Source: Setoptus koraiensis
Taxonomy: Eukaryota > Arthropoda
Direction of reading: 5' to 3'
Length of the DNA stretch: 64,000 bases
Assembly: GCA_048013815.1 (NCBI GenBank)
Contig: CM106586.1
Location: forward strand, 23,746,001 to 23,810,000
Numbering within the stretch: the first letter of the stretch is position 1; the number at the start of each line of letters is the position of its first letter. Positions 46,243-58,552 of the stretch are shown here, one piece after another. Under the pieces are notes generated by a model. That model was not told the DNA's origin. It did not search any database and worked only from the letters and a program-made list of their open reading frames with translations. Made by a program: the position numbers and the translations under genes.

Positions 46243-49200
46243 GACAAATTAACATGACGAGTAGCATTCATTAGGCGACTTGGCTGGCTGGCTGGCTGGC
46301 TGGCCGGCCGGTGAGCACGGGCGAGTGGGGATGAATATTATTATACATTGTATGCATAGTATAATGTGATGCCAGCCAGTATTGACAGCGTCACACAGTG
46401 ACGGGCACATTAGTCAGAGTTGGAGCCGAGATCATTAGTGTTTGTTGTTTGGAAGCTGCACTTGTTTGCATTTTGCTGGCCATCACCCGTGGCCTAGTTA
46501 TGCAAAACATTATATTAAAGCATTTATGTTGGCATTGATAGCGAGAGCGCACAGTAGTGGTGCCAATTTCATCAACTAATCATCATTTTGTAGACATAGA
46601 CATAGACTAATAGTGAGCACTGATCTGCAAACAACAACAAAACGGTGAGCTTGTGAATGAGAGTTGTGGCGGCAACAATTACGTTATCGCCACTTTTCGA
46701 TCATCATTATTCACTGGTCATAATCACAAGTCTGCAATAATTTATTACTAATAAATGACCATGATAAGTAAGGCCATAAGTAAGGTAAGTAGTGGCCAGT
46801 GGTCATGATAATTGCAACTGCAATCGATGACATGATACCATTGTGATATACTCACTTACCTGCAGCTATTACGTGAATGCCGCTCACTTGTTAGAGCGCA
46901 AAACCAGCGATCGTTGAGTGGTCTCAACAACTGACCAGTTGTTGAGTGGCAACAGCAAGTGGCTTATGCAGATTAGATAATTGTTAGTAGAGCACGGGAT
47001 TGTTGCTAGCAACTTGCTGGTGGCCAGTGGTAAGAGTGCGCGCGCCGACCAAGGTGCGCCAAGTGAGTGGCCGGCGTTGAGGTGGTCGTGGCAACTAATT
47101 TGCATACTACCCTACTACTACACTATTGCACTATTACACCATTACACTATTACATACTACAATGCGCAAAGTGTATCACAACAGCAACAACAGCAGCAAC
47201 AACAACAACAACGGCAGCAGCAATAATAATAATCTGGAAATTGGCATTGTTTGCTAGTTAATTATTATTGTTATTAGCATTGTTGTGCCATCTACAATCT
47301 GCAGTGTACAATCTGGAGTGAGCGGCCATCAGCGGCGCTCGGCCGGGGTCCAGTGATGCCAACGGTGCCAATGGGGCCCAAATGGATCGAATCGACAGCA
47401 AGTCGTCGGTTGCAAATGGACCGAATCGGCCAGCTCGCGCGCCCATTCGCATTCTCGTGCGCATACACATGTAATAGCGCGCAATAATTAGTAGACAAAC
47501 TGGCAAAATTTGCGCGACAGTGACGCACTGTCATTCATTAGTTTATTTGGTATCAGACAACTTATTCATTATTATTGCTATTAGACACAAGTCAATTGCA
47601 CACTTTGCCGAGCCAGCCAGCTTTACTGAGCCCGTGCCGAAGCGGCCGTCAATTAACAATGGTTTACAAAGTTTACGACAACAACAAATTACAATTATTT
47701 CGCGCTAATTATGAGGCTCTCAAGTTTGCAACGCTCTTTGCAACGGTTTGTGTAACGGTTGCCTGGAATGTTGCTGCAGTTGTAATGGCCAGTGACGGTT
47801 GTCAGTGGCATTAGCATATTCCCATGATTTAATAGACACTTGCGCCACAGCTCACACTCACCGTGCGCCGTGTAGAGCGCACAATAACACACAATGACTG
47901 GCAATAAATGATAGATGATCGCCGGTAATTAGTCTGCTGACTGCATTGAAACAATTGAGCCAATCGAGCCAATTGGTCAGTTGTTTGGCACGGTTGCGCG
48001 TGCAACCATTACTACACTTTGTTATGATGGCTACGCCACTGACCATTGCAACCATTTTCAATGGTCAGTCGCATTGCAAGAGTCGCTATTGATTGATTGT
48101 GCGCTCTCTGCGAGCCCCATTCTCTGGCCCTCACATTCTCTGGCCGAATCGCACTGTCGGGCCGCATCGCTGGCACAATTTGCGAGCGATCGAGCTGGGC
48201 CAAGACTGTTTCATGTGGGGTCACTGACCCGTTTGCCGATCTCATTTTTGTTGTAGTGTCCACCGACAGTGCGCTCCAATCGCGCCAACAGTGTGCGCGT
48301 TCTGTATCATCGGGGCCGCTAATTGATGCATTTGTAGTTGTGGGTTGTTGCCGGTTGTTGCTGCTCGTCGCTCGTCGGTTGTTGCCGCTCGTCGGTTGTC
48401 GGTTGCCGGTTGTTGGCTGTTGGCTGCTGGCTGCTGGCGCAACAATAAGTGGCCGCATCACACGAGACACACGATCGGCGCATCGGTGGCCACGATCGCC
48501 GGTAGGCGGATAAATAAAGCAAGCTAATGATAATTGTGCAAAGCGGCCAACAGTGAGAGTGAGAGCGCCGCCAAAATGGTCGCTGTAACTTGATACTGGC
48601 GCATGGTGCACAGTTGATACTGGCGCATGGTGCACAGTGCATAGTGGATGGTGCATAGTGGCCGGTGCACGGTGCATGCTGGACGGCGGATAGATGGTGC
48701 TGCTAATAGATGCACGACGACGACGACGACGACAGAGATTAATCACACAACGAGCCGAGGAACAATTGCGCTGCAAATTGTGTGAGCATGTAACAATTGA
48801 CTCAAGTGGACAAGACAATCTAATGATAATGATTTTAAATCATGCCTCGGCCTAATTGATGCCAGTGGCCGCGATGCGCCCTGATTGAGCGTTTATATGG
48901 CATGTGAAAGCGTGTAACATAAGTGTATCAACTTGATACTATCAAGTTACTGCAACTTTTGACCCACTGCAACCACTCGCTCAAGCAGGCTAGTGGCAAC
49001 GCGCGCGCCCACTACAGGCCGAATGGCGCTACAACCTGCACCACAACTCGCACTACAAGTCGCACCACAACTTGCACTGCAACTCGAGTCACATAGGGGG
49101 CACAGTTGCGCGTTGCAGCGCGTGTTTAGTCAAACATGTAATTAAAGAGACACAAGCGAGACGCTGGCTCGCAAGCGCCGACTCCGCCAAAAGTCATTAG

Positions 49201-49263
49201 GCACGCCCCACAGTGGCCAGACACTGGACCCGCTCCGGCCACTGATTATTTTCGGCTGGCACT

Positions 49264-49344
49264 GTTGTTGTTGTCGTTGTTGCTGTTGTTGTTGCTGTTG
49301 TTGCTGCTGCTGCTGTTGTTGCTGTTGTTGTTGTTGTTGTTGTG
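49264..49344. repeat. TTG/CTG triplet run
   Basis: About 80 bp of GTT and GCT triplets with a single interruption. Confidence 0.9.
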
Positions 49345-51115
49345 CACAGCACAATTACAACACACAATGGTCAAGTGTCAGCACAACACAATGGTCAGTG
49401 GCACTTGTTGCTGGCCGACGCTCGCTGACCGTTGCCGGCCACTGGCGGCAGTTGCGACCGCTGTCCCTGTTATAACAGTGTTAACATAACAGCGCACTTG
49501 ACAGCGGCATAACGGCAACACAACCTGCCAACACGACACACACACACGCTCGCCAGAATCTGATGACCAGATGAAAACAAAACGCTCAGCTGACTGGCCC
49601 GAGATCAGCTGGCTCGCCTGTGCTAATCGCTGCTCACCTGTGCTCACCTGTGAATGCGAGCGAGCGGTGCCATAGTGGCGCAGTGATGGCCCGACAGGCG
49701 CAACATCCCAATGGGCCCAATCGGCACAATTGGCGCAATCGGCACAAATGGCGCAAGCGAGCGAGCGACCAACGGACTCGGCGAGACGCGGCGAGACGCG
49801 TCAAGTGGCCGGCATTGTTGTCATCGCGGCCCGCTCATTAATCATTGTTATAGGCCACTAATGAACTGTTTGGCGCCTCCACTCGATATTGCGGCGGCGG
49901 CAGCGGCAGCGAGCGGCCCAACCGTGACAGTTGCGTAACAGTGACACACACACTCGAATGTGTGTCAGTGGCGCATGCAAATTAATTTGTCCCGCGAGTG
50001 CGCCAAGCGACTCACGGCCTGTCAGTCGCTCGTTGTTGTTACAACTCAGTTTGGCTGCCAACTAACAGCTTTATCTGCTAACAGTGGCGACCTCTATGTC
50101 ACCGGCAGCCACACCGCAGCGCAGCGCGGCGCACTTACGTAAGCAGTTAGGCAAGCGGCGTCAGTCGTTGCGTCGGGCAACTTTGCACAGTTTGCAGCGC
50201 TCGCGTTGCACTTGCTGGCCGCGACAGTCGCTTGTTTATATAGGCCGACGGCGTGCTGCTGGTGACAAGTGACGATCGTTCTTTTCCAATTGTTTAATTA
50301 ATAGCCTCGAGCTAGAATCCGACAAACGCACCGCGCACAGTGCGCGCACAGTCGTGAATTCGTCACTAACAATGAGCTGGCGCGCGCGCGTACATGCCAC
50401 AGTGAGCCGTGCAACTTATTTCGGGCCAGCAACCAATTGGAGCGCGAAATTTGCATACGCGCACTAACAGTTAGCGCGACTAACCGGGCCTAACTAGGGC
50501 CGCCTGTGTCTTGTTTGTTTCGCTTGCACGGGCTTCGGCGGCCCCGATTGCGCGACTCCATTATATTTTGTCGTGCCGTCGCTCGTCGTGCCGTCGCGCC
50601 ACAGCACAGCGAGCGGCGCACGGCCGACAAAATACACGGTGCGCGCATAGCGACCGTGCCACTGTGTCGCGCGACTAGCGACTAGCGAGCCACAACCATT
50701 AGTGCGCCCATTTGGTGGGCCACACTCGCAGTTGCGTCTGAACGATTTTGCTGCGCCGATTCGCTCGGAATGGCGCGCTCGCTCGCACGGGTTCGGCCCA
50801 ACAACAGCGCCCACCACCGAGGCGCTGTTGTTGACAATTGGCGCGCCACGGAATAATGATTTGCCAACACGAGCCAGAGAGCAGCCAGAGAAATTGCAAT
50901 TTCCGTCTCGTCGTCAGCGGCAGCCAGCGCCGGCGAGCCAGCGCTGACGAGCTGGCAGCGGCCCATCTAATTGCAGCGCGGCCCGAGCGGCGCCCCACTC
51001 AAATCACTATGACGGGTCCCCTGATTTCAATAAAATACGCGCACTGCACGAGCGCGCGCGCCGCGGCTCGCCAGACACGCGTATAAATAATAATAATAAT
51101 CACAATTCGCATCAC

Positions 51116-51170
51116 AATATTCGCGATATTGGCGATATTGGCGATGTTCGCAATGTTCGCGATATTGGCA
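51116..51170. repeat. 9-bp tandem array
   Basis: About five to six units of GCGATATTG and GCGATGTTC type. Confidence 0.8.
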
Positions 51171-52067
51171 TATCCGCGTATTCGCATGATCGCGAATTCG
51201 AGAATTTCTGTGTTCGCAGACTCGCGTGCTCGCCCGTCCGCGCGCTCGCCCGTTCGCGTATTCGCCGCATTGTTTATTTGTCGCTCGTGCCCTATAAGCT
51301 GCTGGCTGCGGCTGCCTCATTATTAATTGGCCGCACTGCGTGCCTATTCCCGCTCTGCGTCTCCTCCATTCCGCGCTCCATTCCGCGCTCCATTCCCCGG
51401 TCGCCGGTGTCGCCTGGGCCGCTCCACGGCGCGCCCACTCGACCTATAACCCTAGCCACCCTAGCGCTCGCAGGCCACCAGATATAGGCCGCTAATTTAT
51501 TGTTGCCGGCGCTGTCAGAACGCGACGCCAGCCGCACAATAAAAAGTTGTTGTCGCTGGCCATCGAGCGGCGCTTCCAGTCGCCCCCACATGCGGCCACT
51601 GATTGATGAGCGTCTCGGCGGCCGCACATGGCGCACTGGCCGGCGTGTTGCTGCTGTTGCTGTCGGTCGCTGTTGCTGTCGGTCGCTGTTGTTGTCGGTT
51701 GCTGTTGTTGTCGGCGCGGTTGTTGTGGCTGCTGCTGGCCGACGGGAGCCGACAACAGAACAGCTAGTCAGCGCGAGAGGGAGCGAGCCGCAAATGAGCA
51801 ACAACAACAGCGCCGTCTGAATAAATAGAATGCGCTCGGCCAATTGGCCGGCCGACAGCGAGAATCGGCGCGCCGACGACGAGAATTGGCCCGCCGACAA
51901 TTGGAGTTGGCGAGAGTCGCAATTGGAGCACGACCATGCGAGCTGCCAATGCAACGGCCAACAGAGCGCAGATTCTCCATTAGAGTAATAGTTTAATTTA
52001 GCGCCGCTCGCTCTGCGGACGGCGCCTCGTTTCACCTGTTTGTATTGTTCGGCTGGCTCTCGCACTG

Positions 52068-52120
52068 GCTTCCATTCGGCTTCCATTGGCTTCCATCGGC
52101 TTCCATCGGCTTCCATTCGG
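52068..52120. repeat. 10-11 bp tandem array
   Basis: Five units of GGCTTCCATC or GGCTTCCATTC type. Confidence 0.85.
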
Positions 52121-52903
52121 CCAGTCTCAGCAGCGGCTCCGCTGGCCGCCACACGAGACTGTGTGAGAGCGGGCACAAGCCAATTCTCGCAGAGTCGCTC
52201 GTCGGCATCCGTGCGCCGGCCGATTAGCAGTGGCGGCGTTCGCGCCGTTCGCTGCAAACCGGCCGCACGCCGGCTCAAAAATAAACTCATTATCTGGCCT
52301 GCGATGGCTGCCAACAGCAACTATTTATTCTTCGCGAGCTCGCCGCTGCCAATTGAATTTGAAATTGGCAGCACCCTCATGGTAATTGGCGCAATTGGCA
52401 ATCTTGGCTGGGCCGGCCGTCGCTTCTCGGCACTCTGTTCTTGCCACACTCTAACACACTACCGACACACACTCGACACCAAAAGCGATATACCGGCCCG
52501 TCTGTTTTTGCACACTGTTGGCCCTGGCACAATTCTAGCCCTGCGCACCATTTTGCGCCCATTTGTGCCTGTTTTGTGCCCATTGTGTGCCCATTTCGTG
52601 CCTGTTTTGTGCCTGTTTTGTGCCGTCTCGGCCGGCCAGCTTCTGGTCAGTGCCTCGAAAGTCTGTTTGTTCGAGTGCCGGTTGGCCGGCAGCGCACCTT
52701 GAACCTATAACACGATTGCGTAACAACACGATAGTATGACAAGATAGTATGAGATACGACGACAACACACTCGCAGACGCTCGCAGTGCGTCTGTGAGCG
52801 GTGGCGATAATGATACCACGGCCACTCTGTTGTGGCCAGTGCCGGCCACTGTTACGCTGGCGCTCATCGCACCGGCTGTTGGCTGGCCATTGTGTCGTGT
52901 GTT

Positions 52904-52990
52904 GTTGTTGTTGTTGTTGTTGTTGCTGTTGTTGCTGCTGTTGCTGTTGTTGCTGCTGTTGTTGCTGTTGCTGCTGTTGCCGTTGTTGTC
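52904..52990. repeat. TTG/CTG triplet run
   Basis: About 87 bp of GTT and GCT triplets, the same composition as the runs at 38.98 and 49.26 kb and in the AP-2 coding exon. Confidence 0.9.
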
Positions 52991-54978
52991 GCTGTTGTCG
53001 GGCAGAAGCCAAACAATTTTGCTGGCTCCAAACAGCGAGCAGTTGCGCCAATTTGCAGCGCCAACTTGCGACCAGCGCCGACATGCGACCAGGTATCGCA
53101 ACACAACGCATAGGGCACTCGTAATTTGCACTTGTAACATTCGCAAATGAACATGTTATTTCCATTGCCGTGTGTCAGCGTTGCCAGCCAGCCAACGAGA
53201 GCGGTATTACGTAAGATCACGGTGTTACGTGTGTCTGCGCAAATTGCGCAAGGGTAAAGGGCTCATTCACCTGGCGCACACACAGCGACAGCGACACAAA
53301 AGTTGCCACTCGTCTAATTAACCTGTTGTTTGCTTGTTGTTGTTTGCTTGTTGTTGGTGTTGTTGTTGTGTGTGTGTGCCGGATAATGACCATTCAAAGC
53401 GACACGCGAGCGCAATTTAATTCTCGACGCAAAATTGGCTCTCTCGGCACCAGTGGCACCAATTGAAGCGGCGTCATCAGATCAGCCGCAGACGTTTAAC
53501 AGAAATGGTGCGCATCATTGTGTGCATGATGCCAGCTCACCTGTGTTGTCATGTGTTTGTATGATGACGCAACTGACAACAAGCTGGACAACAAACAAGT
53601 GGCACAACAAGTGGCCAAAACAGGCGCTGAAAAGAAGCCACAAGTTGCCAGAACCAGTTGAATCGGTGGCCAGTGTCGGCCGGACAAAGGGAAATCTTTT
53701 GAGCTTGAGGACACTCAAAGGACCACTGTTGCTCCATTATTCAATTATGCCACAAAACTTTATTATCTACTGCTTGCCAGTGATTGTTGCCAGTGTGATT
53801 GCATTGTGCAACCTCTCTCTCTCTCTCAAGCCATAATATTACAGAATGTGCGATTATCCGACACACCGACCATTTCTGACACGCACAAATGTTGTAAATG
53901 GCACGTTCGTGATGATTGGCCAGTCTGTGTTTGTACTTATGCTGCTGCTGCTCACCAACAAATGGGAGCTCCACTCAACAATGCCACTCACCTGTAATCT
54001 GGTAATTTGCTTGGTGCTGGCCAACTGGACACACACTACACAGGTACATATGTGTACATGCAGTATGTCCAGTGTATACAGTATGCCCGGTATATGCATG
54101 ACACCCAGTCGCAACATATATATAAATTATTATTAGGCTGGCTGGAATAACAACGATGCGTCAGGCAACAAGTCGGTTAGTTGATTGACCAGCCAGCGCC
54201 GGTAAATGTGCCAAGTGCAAATGATCTCGGTCGGGCCACACAAGCACGCGTATACATTAATTGAATCGATACTATCCAGACCAGACCGTCGAGAGATGCC
54301 GGCCAAACAGCAATGGTCAGATTTCTCGTCTCTCATTGCATCACACGATTGAGCATTCATTTTGCTGCTGCCGCTGCTGCATGGTATCCCGTTTACCTTC
54401 ATCGGCAAGCATCGGCAAGCATCGACAAGCATCAACAGCTACAACAGTAAACGGCAAATGTAGCAAATGGAGCAAGCAAGTGCCAGCTAGCCAATAGCTG
54501 CTATAAAGGCAACAAAACGATCAAAGTTGCCTGTCCGATCAATCATCGTCAGCATCACTATTTTGATTAATCGATCGATTGTTGACTGACTAGACTCGCC
54601 TTGGAGAGGCTCAACCAAACCAAGCCGAACCAAGCCAAACTGAACCGAACTGCACTCAAGTCAACAATCCATTCTTAAATGGCACCACTGCCTCTTCTTT
54701 CTTGCCAGTTAACAACAGCATTATCACTTGTGTTTGTGTTGCAATGCAATCATGAGATCATGATGTAATCATAGCATCACACATTGGGTGCAGGGTGCTC
54801 CAATGGCCCAACTGCAACTACCTTGTCGAGCTTCTAATCTTTGTGTAGTTCACACAGGTGACCAGGCTCAACTATCTCGATAGCATGCAACTATATTCGT
54901 CGTTTGTCGAGCCATGTTCAGCCAGACACTATCCACAATCGGCAGATAGTAATGATGAGCATCGCGCATAAACACCAA

Positions 54979-56804
54979 TCAATAAATAAATTTGATTTTT
55001 AGATTGTAGCCCGCCAGTGGGCTGGCACTCTGAATGTTAGTCTGTATTTTGTGTTTTGTATGTTTGTAATTTGTGCCAGTTGTTGCAGCAGCTACATAGA
55101 TCCGATCAAGATGCAACACCAAAAGAGCTGCACCATACCAACCAATACCAATAGCAGACTGAAAAGAGTCAAACAAAATGATTAACATGTTGCAGACGCG
55201 TCCTAGACACAAAGTCAATCGGCTGGTCAGTTGAAAATTCATCTCATTTCTCGCTCCTATTTGAAGGAAATAAAATGGCCATTTGAAAATCAAATGAGCT
55301 AAAGCTAGTATGTAAATGTGTCAAGTAAACATTGAGCTAATTTGATTTTGAGCGACACTCAGTTAGTCACTGGCCAACAATCTTTTCTTATAGCCAGCTC
55401 ATTGCCAGTAGCTCTAATGCACTCGCAGCCCTTGTTTCTAATCGATGTAGCCATTGTATTACAGTATCCAATAATAAACAGTCGATCCGCGGATAAAGGA
55501 AGACTCGCCAGATGTACCTGTCCTTTGGTCAGTGTTCGCGCCCAGCCGAAGCCGCAAACTTTTAATTGTAATCAACGATTAACAATTAGATAACTTTTTC
55601 AACAATTCTCTCCTGTGTGTGTGCACTAAAAGCAATTAGACATAAAGAAGCAACGTGATAAAACGAAATGAACCTAACTTGAATCTTGTAGCTCAGACAC
55701 TGTTGTTGTTGTTGCTGCTGCAAATTTCTCATAATAATGTCGATGGACAATAATAAGCTTCATTATCTCACTCTGGCTTCTCTCCCTCTTATATCAGACC
55801 ATTTCTCTTGTTTATGCCCAAGCTCTGGCATTATCATTATTATCGCAGCCTGAATGGACTAGACCAAACATGCCCATTAATGATCTACTCACCGCATTAG
55901 TTTGCCTCTTGATCACCTGTTGTTGGCCCACTCCAACCGTCGGCATATCCGTTCTCTAGCAGACCACGTTCTTCATGGGTCGTCGGCTATTGTAGCATTG
56001 TATCGATTACTACCGATAGATTCATTATAGCACTACAAGTAAGCGAGCGTCTATCAGTTTATCGGTAGCATGAATTTACACTTTACTTCAATTCAGCTTG
56101 CATTGTACACACCAAGTTCTTTAAAAAAAAATCGTGTTAATTAACTAAATTAGAGTGGTGGCCCTTCTTTGTGTGTAAGCTGCTGTTAGTTATGGTGGTG
56201 GTAGAGGTAGCAGTAGCGGCAACAACAGCAGCAACAGTGATGATGGTGCTACTACTTTTGCTCTGTTCCTGTTACGTAATGGAGAAAAGAAAAAAGTGAA
56301 AAAAAAGAAGCTGCCTCTATCTCGGTTGTAATCACTAACTCTGTTCGATCACTAATATCAGCTGGCCATCTAATAGTGTTCGTCTATACCTTCACTGCAC
56401 ACAACATACACAAAAGATATATTCAATGTAGTATAATATAATAGAGTTGTAGTTGAGCATGGTGGCTGAGAGAATCATTCTTTCCACTTGGCAATGGTTC
56501 TTCCATCTTGCTTGTTATAATCGTCGGCAATCATCGTTATCATCGTGCTAGCTATGAACCACTCGCCATACCAAGATCAGAAAGAGTCAGACTAATTTGA
56601 TTGGCCGACTAAAATCTAAGCAAACCATTCTCAAATTAATTGCTCCCATTTCTGGACGTTCGCGCTGCAGCACATGCTGCTCTCATTGTATGTATGGACT
56701 AAAAGTAGAATTTTTCAAAGACTAGCCGAAGTGTTTCCAGTCTACACTACTCTATCGAAAGTACTCCTCTAAAACTTCTAACAATCTTTGTAAGAGATAG
56801 TAAT
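54979..56804. other. transition from desert to uL18 gene; possible unassigned exons
   Basis: Composition returns gradually to the AT-rich state. On the minus strand an open frame ending at 54979 passes a strong acceptor-like site (GTTTGACTCTTTTCAG, about 55160-55175). A second open stretch near 55370-55565 contains VCGFGWARTLTKGQ ahead of a CAG/GTACAT donor-like site. No family could be assigned, and no complete gene model emerges. The rest holds an extended TTACGTAA site (56272-56279) and nothing else recognised. Confidence 0.3.
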
Positions 56805-56844
56805 TTTATTACAAAAACGATCTTATTCGGACGATAATCTTTTA

Positions 56845-58035
56845 TTAAGATTCTGCGGCGGCTGTCTTGGCCTCGGCATCTAGCTTGGCGACAACTGCCT
56901 TCTTCTTCAATGAGACCTTGTTCTTGCGAGCGGCCAATGTAAGCTTCTTCTTGGCGAAACGTTTAGGCTTGCCAGCTTGTTCCTTCTTGGGGGCCTTCTT
57001 TTCTGGATCTGGGTTAGCACGAATGGCCGCATGCGCCTTCTTGTAAACTTCCTCCAGAGTTTCTGATGTGATGCCCTCTTTAATGTAGCGTGAGAATTGC
57101 TTCTGGTAGGCTTTTTCGTCTTCCTCTTGAAGTAATTTCATATATTCTGCTACGTGATGACCAAAAATGTGATTGCGATGAACTTCAGCGCTAAACTCTT
57201 TAGTGCTCGCATCATAACCAGGGAATCGCTTTTCGCTGTGAGGCACATCAATACCGCCATCACAGGCACCTTTCATGACACCAAAGATACGGGCACCGGT
57301 TGAGGTACGAGCTAAACCTACATCGAGATAGGCACGGAATGCGCCTGGTTGATCGTCGGCATCTTCAACGCTGAAAACTTCACCATCTACCTCGGTTTGT
57401 CCTTTATAGATACCATCCAATTTGAATTGCTTCAGCATACGACGAGCTAATAGTAGTCCGGTGCAGTATGCAGCAGCGTAGTTAGTTAGGCCGACCTTAA
57501 CTCCGTAACGTGGAAGTTCATGTGCGTAAGCGGAACATACAACAACATCACCCTGGATCTTGGCGTAGGCTATTTGCGTGATGATATCCTTATTTGTTAT
57601 TCTAACTACTAGCCTGTATTTAGGGGTGTTATATTTATTCTTGTCCTGTACAACAAGCCTCTTTCTGGCGTAGTAGTCTGTTTTACCCTCTGTGGTCGCG
57701 CAATATTGGTCATAGATAGAGAATTATGGAGTGTGGGGTGGAAAATAAACAAGTTAGAGTTTGCTCGAGTACGTTTTGATACTGAATAAATTTTCAAACG
57801 GATGCATACCTCTGCGCCTCTTGAACTTGACTTGGAACCTTTTAAAGTAGGCTTTGCTTTTGACGTTTTTCACGAAAGCCTAAATCAGATGGAGTTACAC
57901 GGAATTTTGGGGACAATGACATGAATCTAATTAATTGACTGGCATATGCACAAATTTTTAGTCTAGGAAATAATGTTGGGGAACAACGAGCCAAATCCGG
58001 GGGTGGGTCAACCAGAAAAGAACAGCACTTACCAT
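56845..58035 (-). CDS. RpL5: 60S ribosomal protein uL18 (RpL5), three exons
   Basis: uL18 binds 5S rRNA with uL5 and joins the central protuberance of the large subunit. Exons are 58033-58035 (ATG only), 57810-57879 and 56845-57689, giving 305 residues. The introns are 153 bp (GTAAGT donor straight after ATG, TTTAG acceptor) and 120 bp (GTATGC, CACAG). Spliced sequence starts [19 protein letters not shown], then [45 protein letters not shown], and the 5S-binding core [10 protein letters not shown], ending in a Lys-rich tail and AAES. The full ORF exceeds the long minus frame starting at 57438, which is only its second half. The stop TAA overlaps an AATAAA, and a second AATAAA lies at 56805-56810. 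Confidence 0.97.
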
Positions 58036-58273
58036 TTTGAATCAAATGTCTCCTTAGATAAATTCCTTAGATAAATTGAATCAGTGTTATTGGGGTCCTC
58101 AAACAGTGTGTCAGTTGGTATAAATTTAAATTAATAATGATTCCAATTTGAAATGATAACAATAGATAGTGGCAATTAATGGGATGACCGCACCAGATGC
58201 TGATGCCAGATAGAATGGCGACACTGTAACATGGTAATTCCAAGGCACGGCAAGGCACACGCGTCTTGCACTC

Positions 58274-58513
58274 ATGCCGGTGACTTCCTTTGGACGCATT
58301 GCGCACGCTCCAATGCTGCGCGCCAAAATCAAACATCAAAACATTTTTTTTTCTGTTCCCCATATTTCAGGTACCAGTGCTCACTTGTTACGACCATGTG
58401 TCCTTCTGTTAGTGGTTGCAACTTTTACTGTTATTACATTAAAATTTATTACCTCACTATTACCGTCGTTCTATCATGAAATATCACTCAAAATATCTGG
58501 ACATACGACTTAA
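58274..58513 (+). CDS. possible small single-pass membrane protein
   Basis: This 79-residue frame starts MPVTSFGRIAHAPMLRAKIK and has one strong hydrophobic segment (CVLLLVVATFTVITLKFITSLL, roughly residues 43-64), a plan seen in small mitochondrial subunits. A very good acceptor-like site (TTTTTTTTTCTGTTCCCCATATTTCAG ending at 58370) interrupts the frame, so 58371 onward could instead be a separate exon or 5' UTR of the gene at 58553. No family is recognised. Confidence 0.25.
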   Translation: MPVTSFGRIAHAPMLRAKIKHQNIFFSVPHISGTSAHLLRPCVLLLVVATFTVITLKFITSLLPSFYHEISLKISGHTT

Positions 58514-58552
58514 TTAATTGGTATAACTTGATGCATTATCACACTGCCAAGC

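Larger units (their letters stand above)
36523..54978. other. AP-2 5'-side desert, distal part
   Basis: No convincing gene was found over 18.4 kb. The sequence is rich in short tandem arrays, perfect hairpins and palindromic 8-mers, listed separately where clear. Long open frames (up to about 330 codons at 51.3-52.3 kb, 268 at 48.0-48.8 kb, 254 at 42.5-43.2 kb) have low-complexity or mixed composition, no family resemblance, and usually compete with other frames. The region resembles a regulatory landscape or noncoding transcript domain rather than coding DNA. Confidence 0.55.

Noticed and set aside
48012-48818. 268-codon minus-strand frame
   Set aside because: Composition is dominated by short repeats (TVHHAPVS and QPTTGNRQPT units) that mirror the DNA repeats at 48.35-48.7 kb.
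14631-54978. tRNA, rRNA, CRISPR array or retroelement in the desert
   Set aside because: No T-loop or anticodon stem patterns, no spaced identical repeats, and no reverse transcriptase or transposase motifs were seen.
55370-55565. Serine-protease-like fragment
   Set aside because: Spacing loosely recalls a trypsin domain, but the catalytic GDSGG block and the rest of the domain are missing and the order is wrong.
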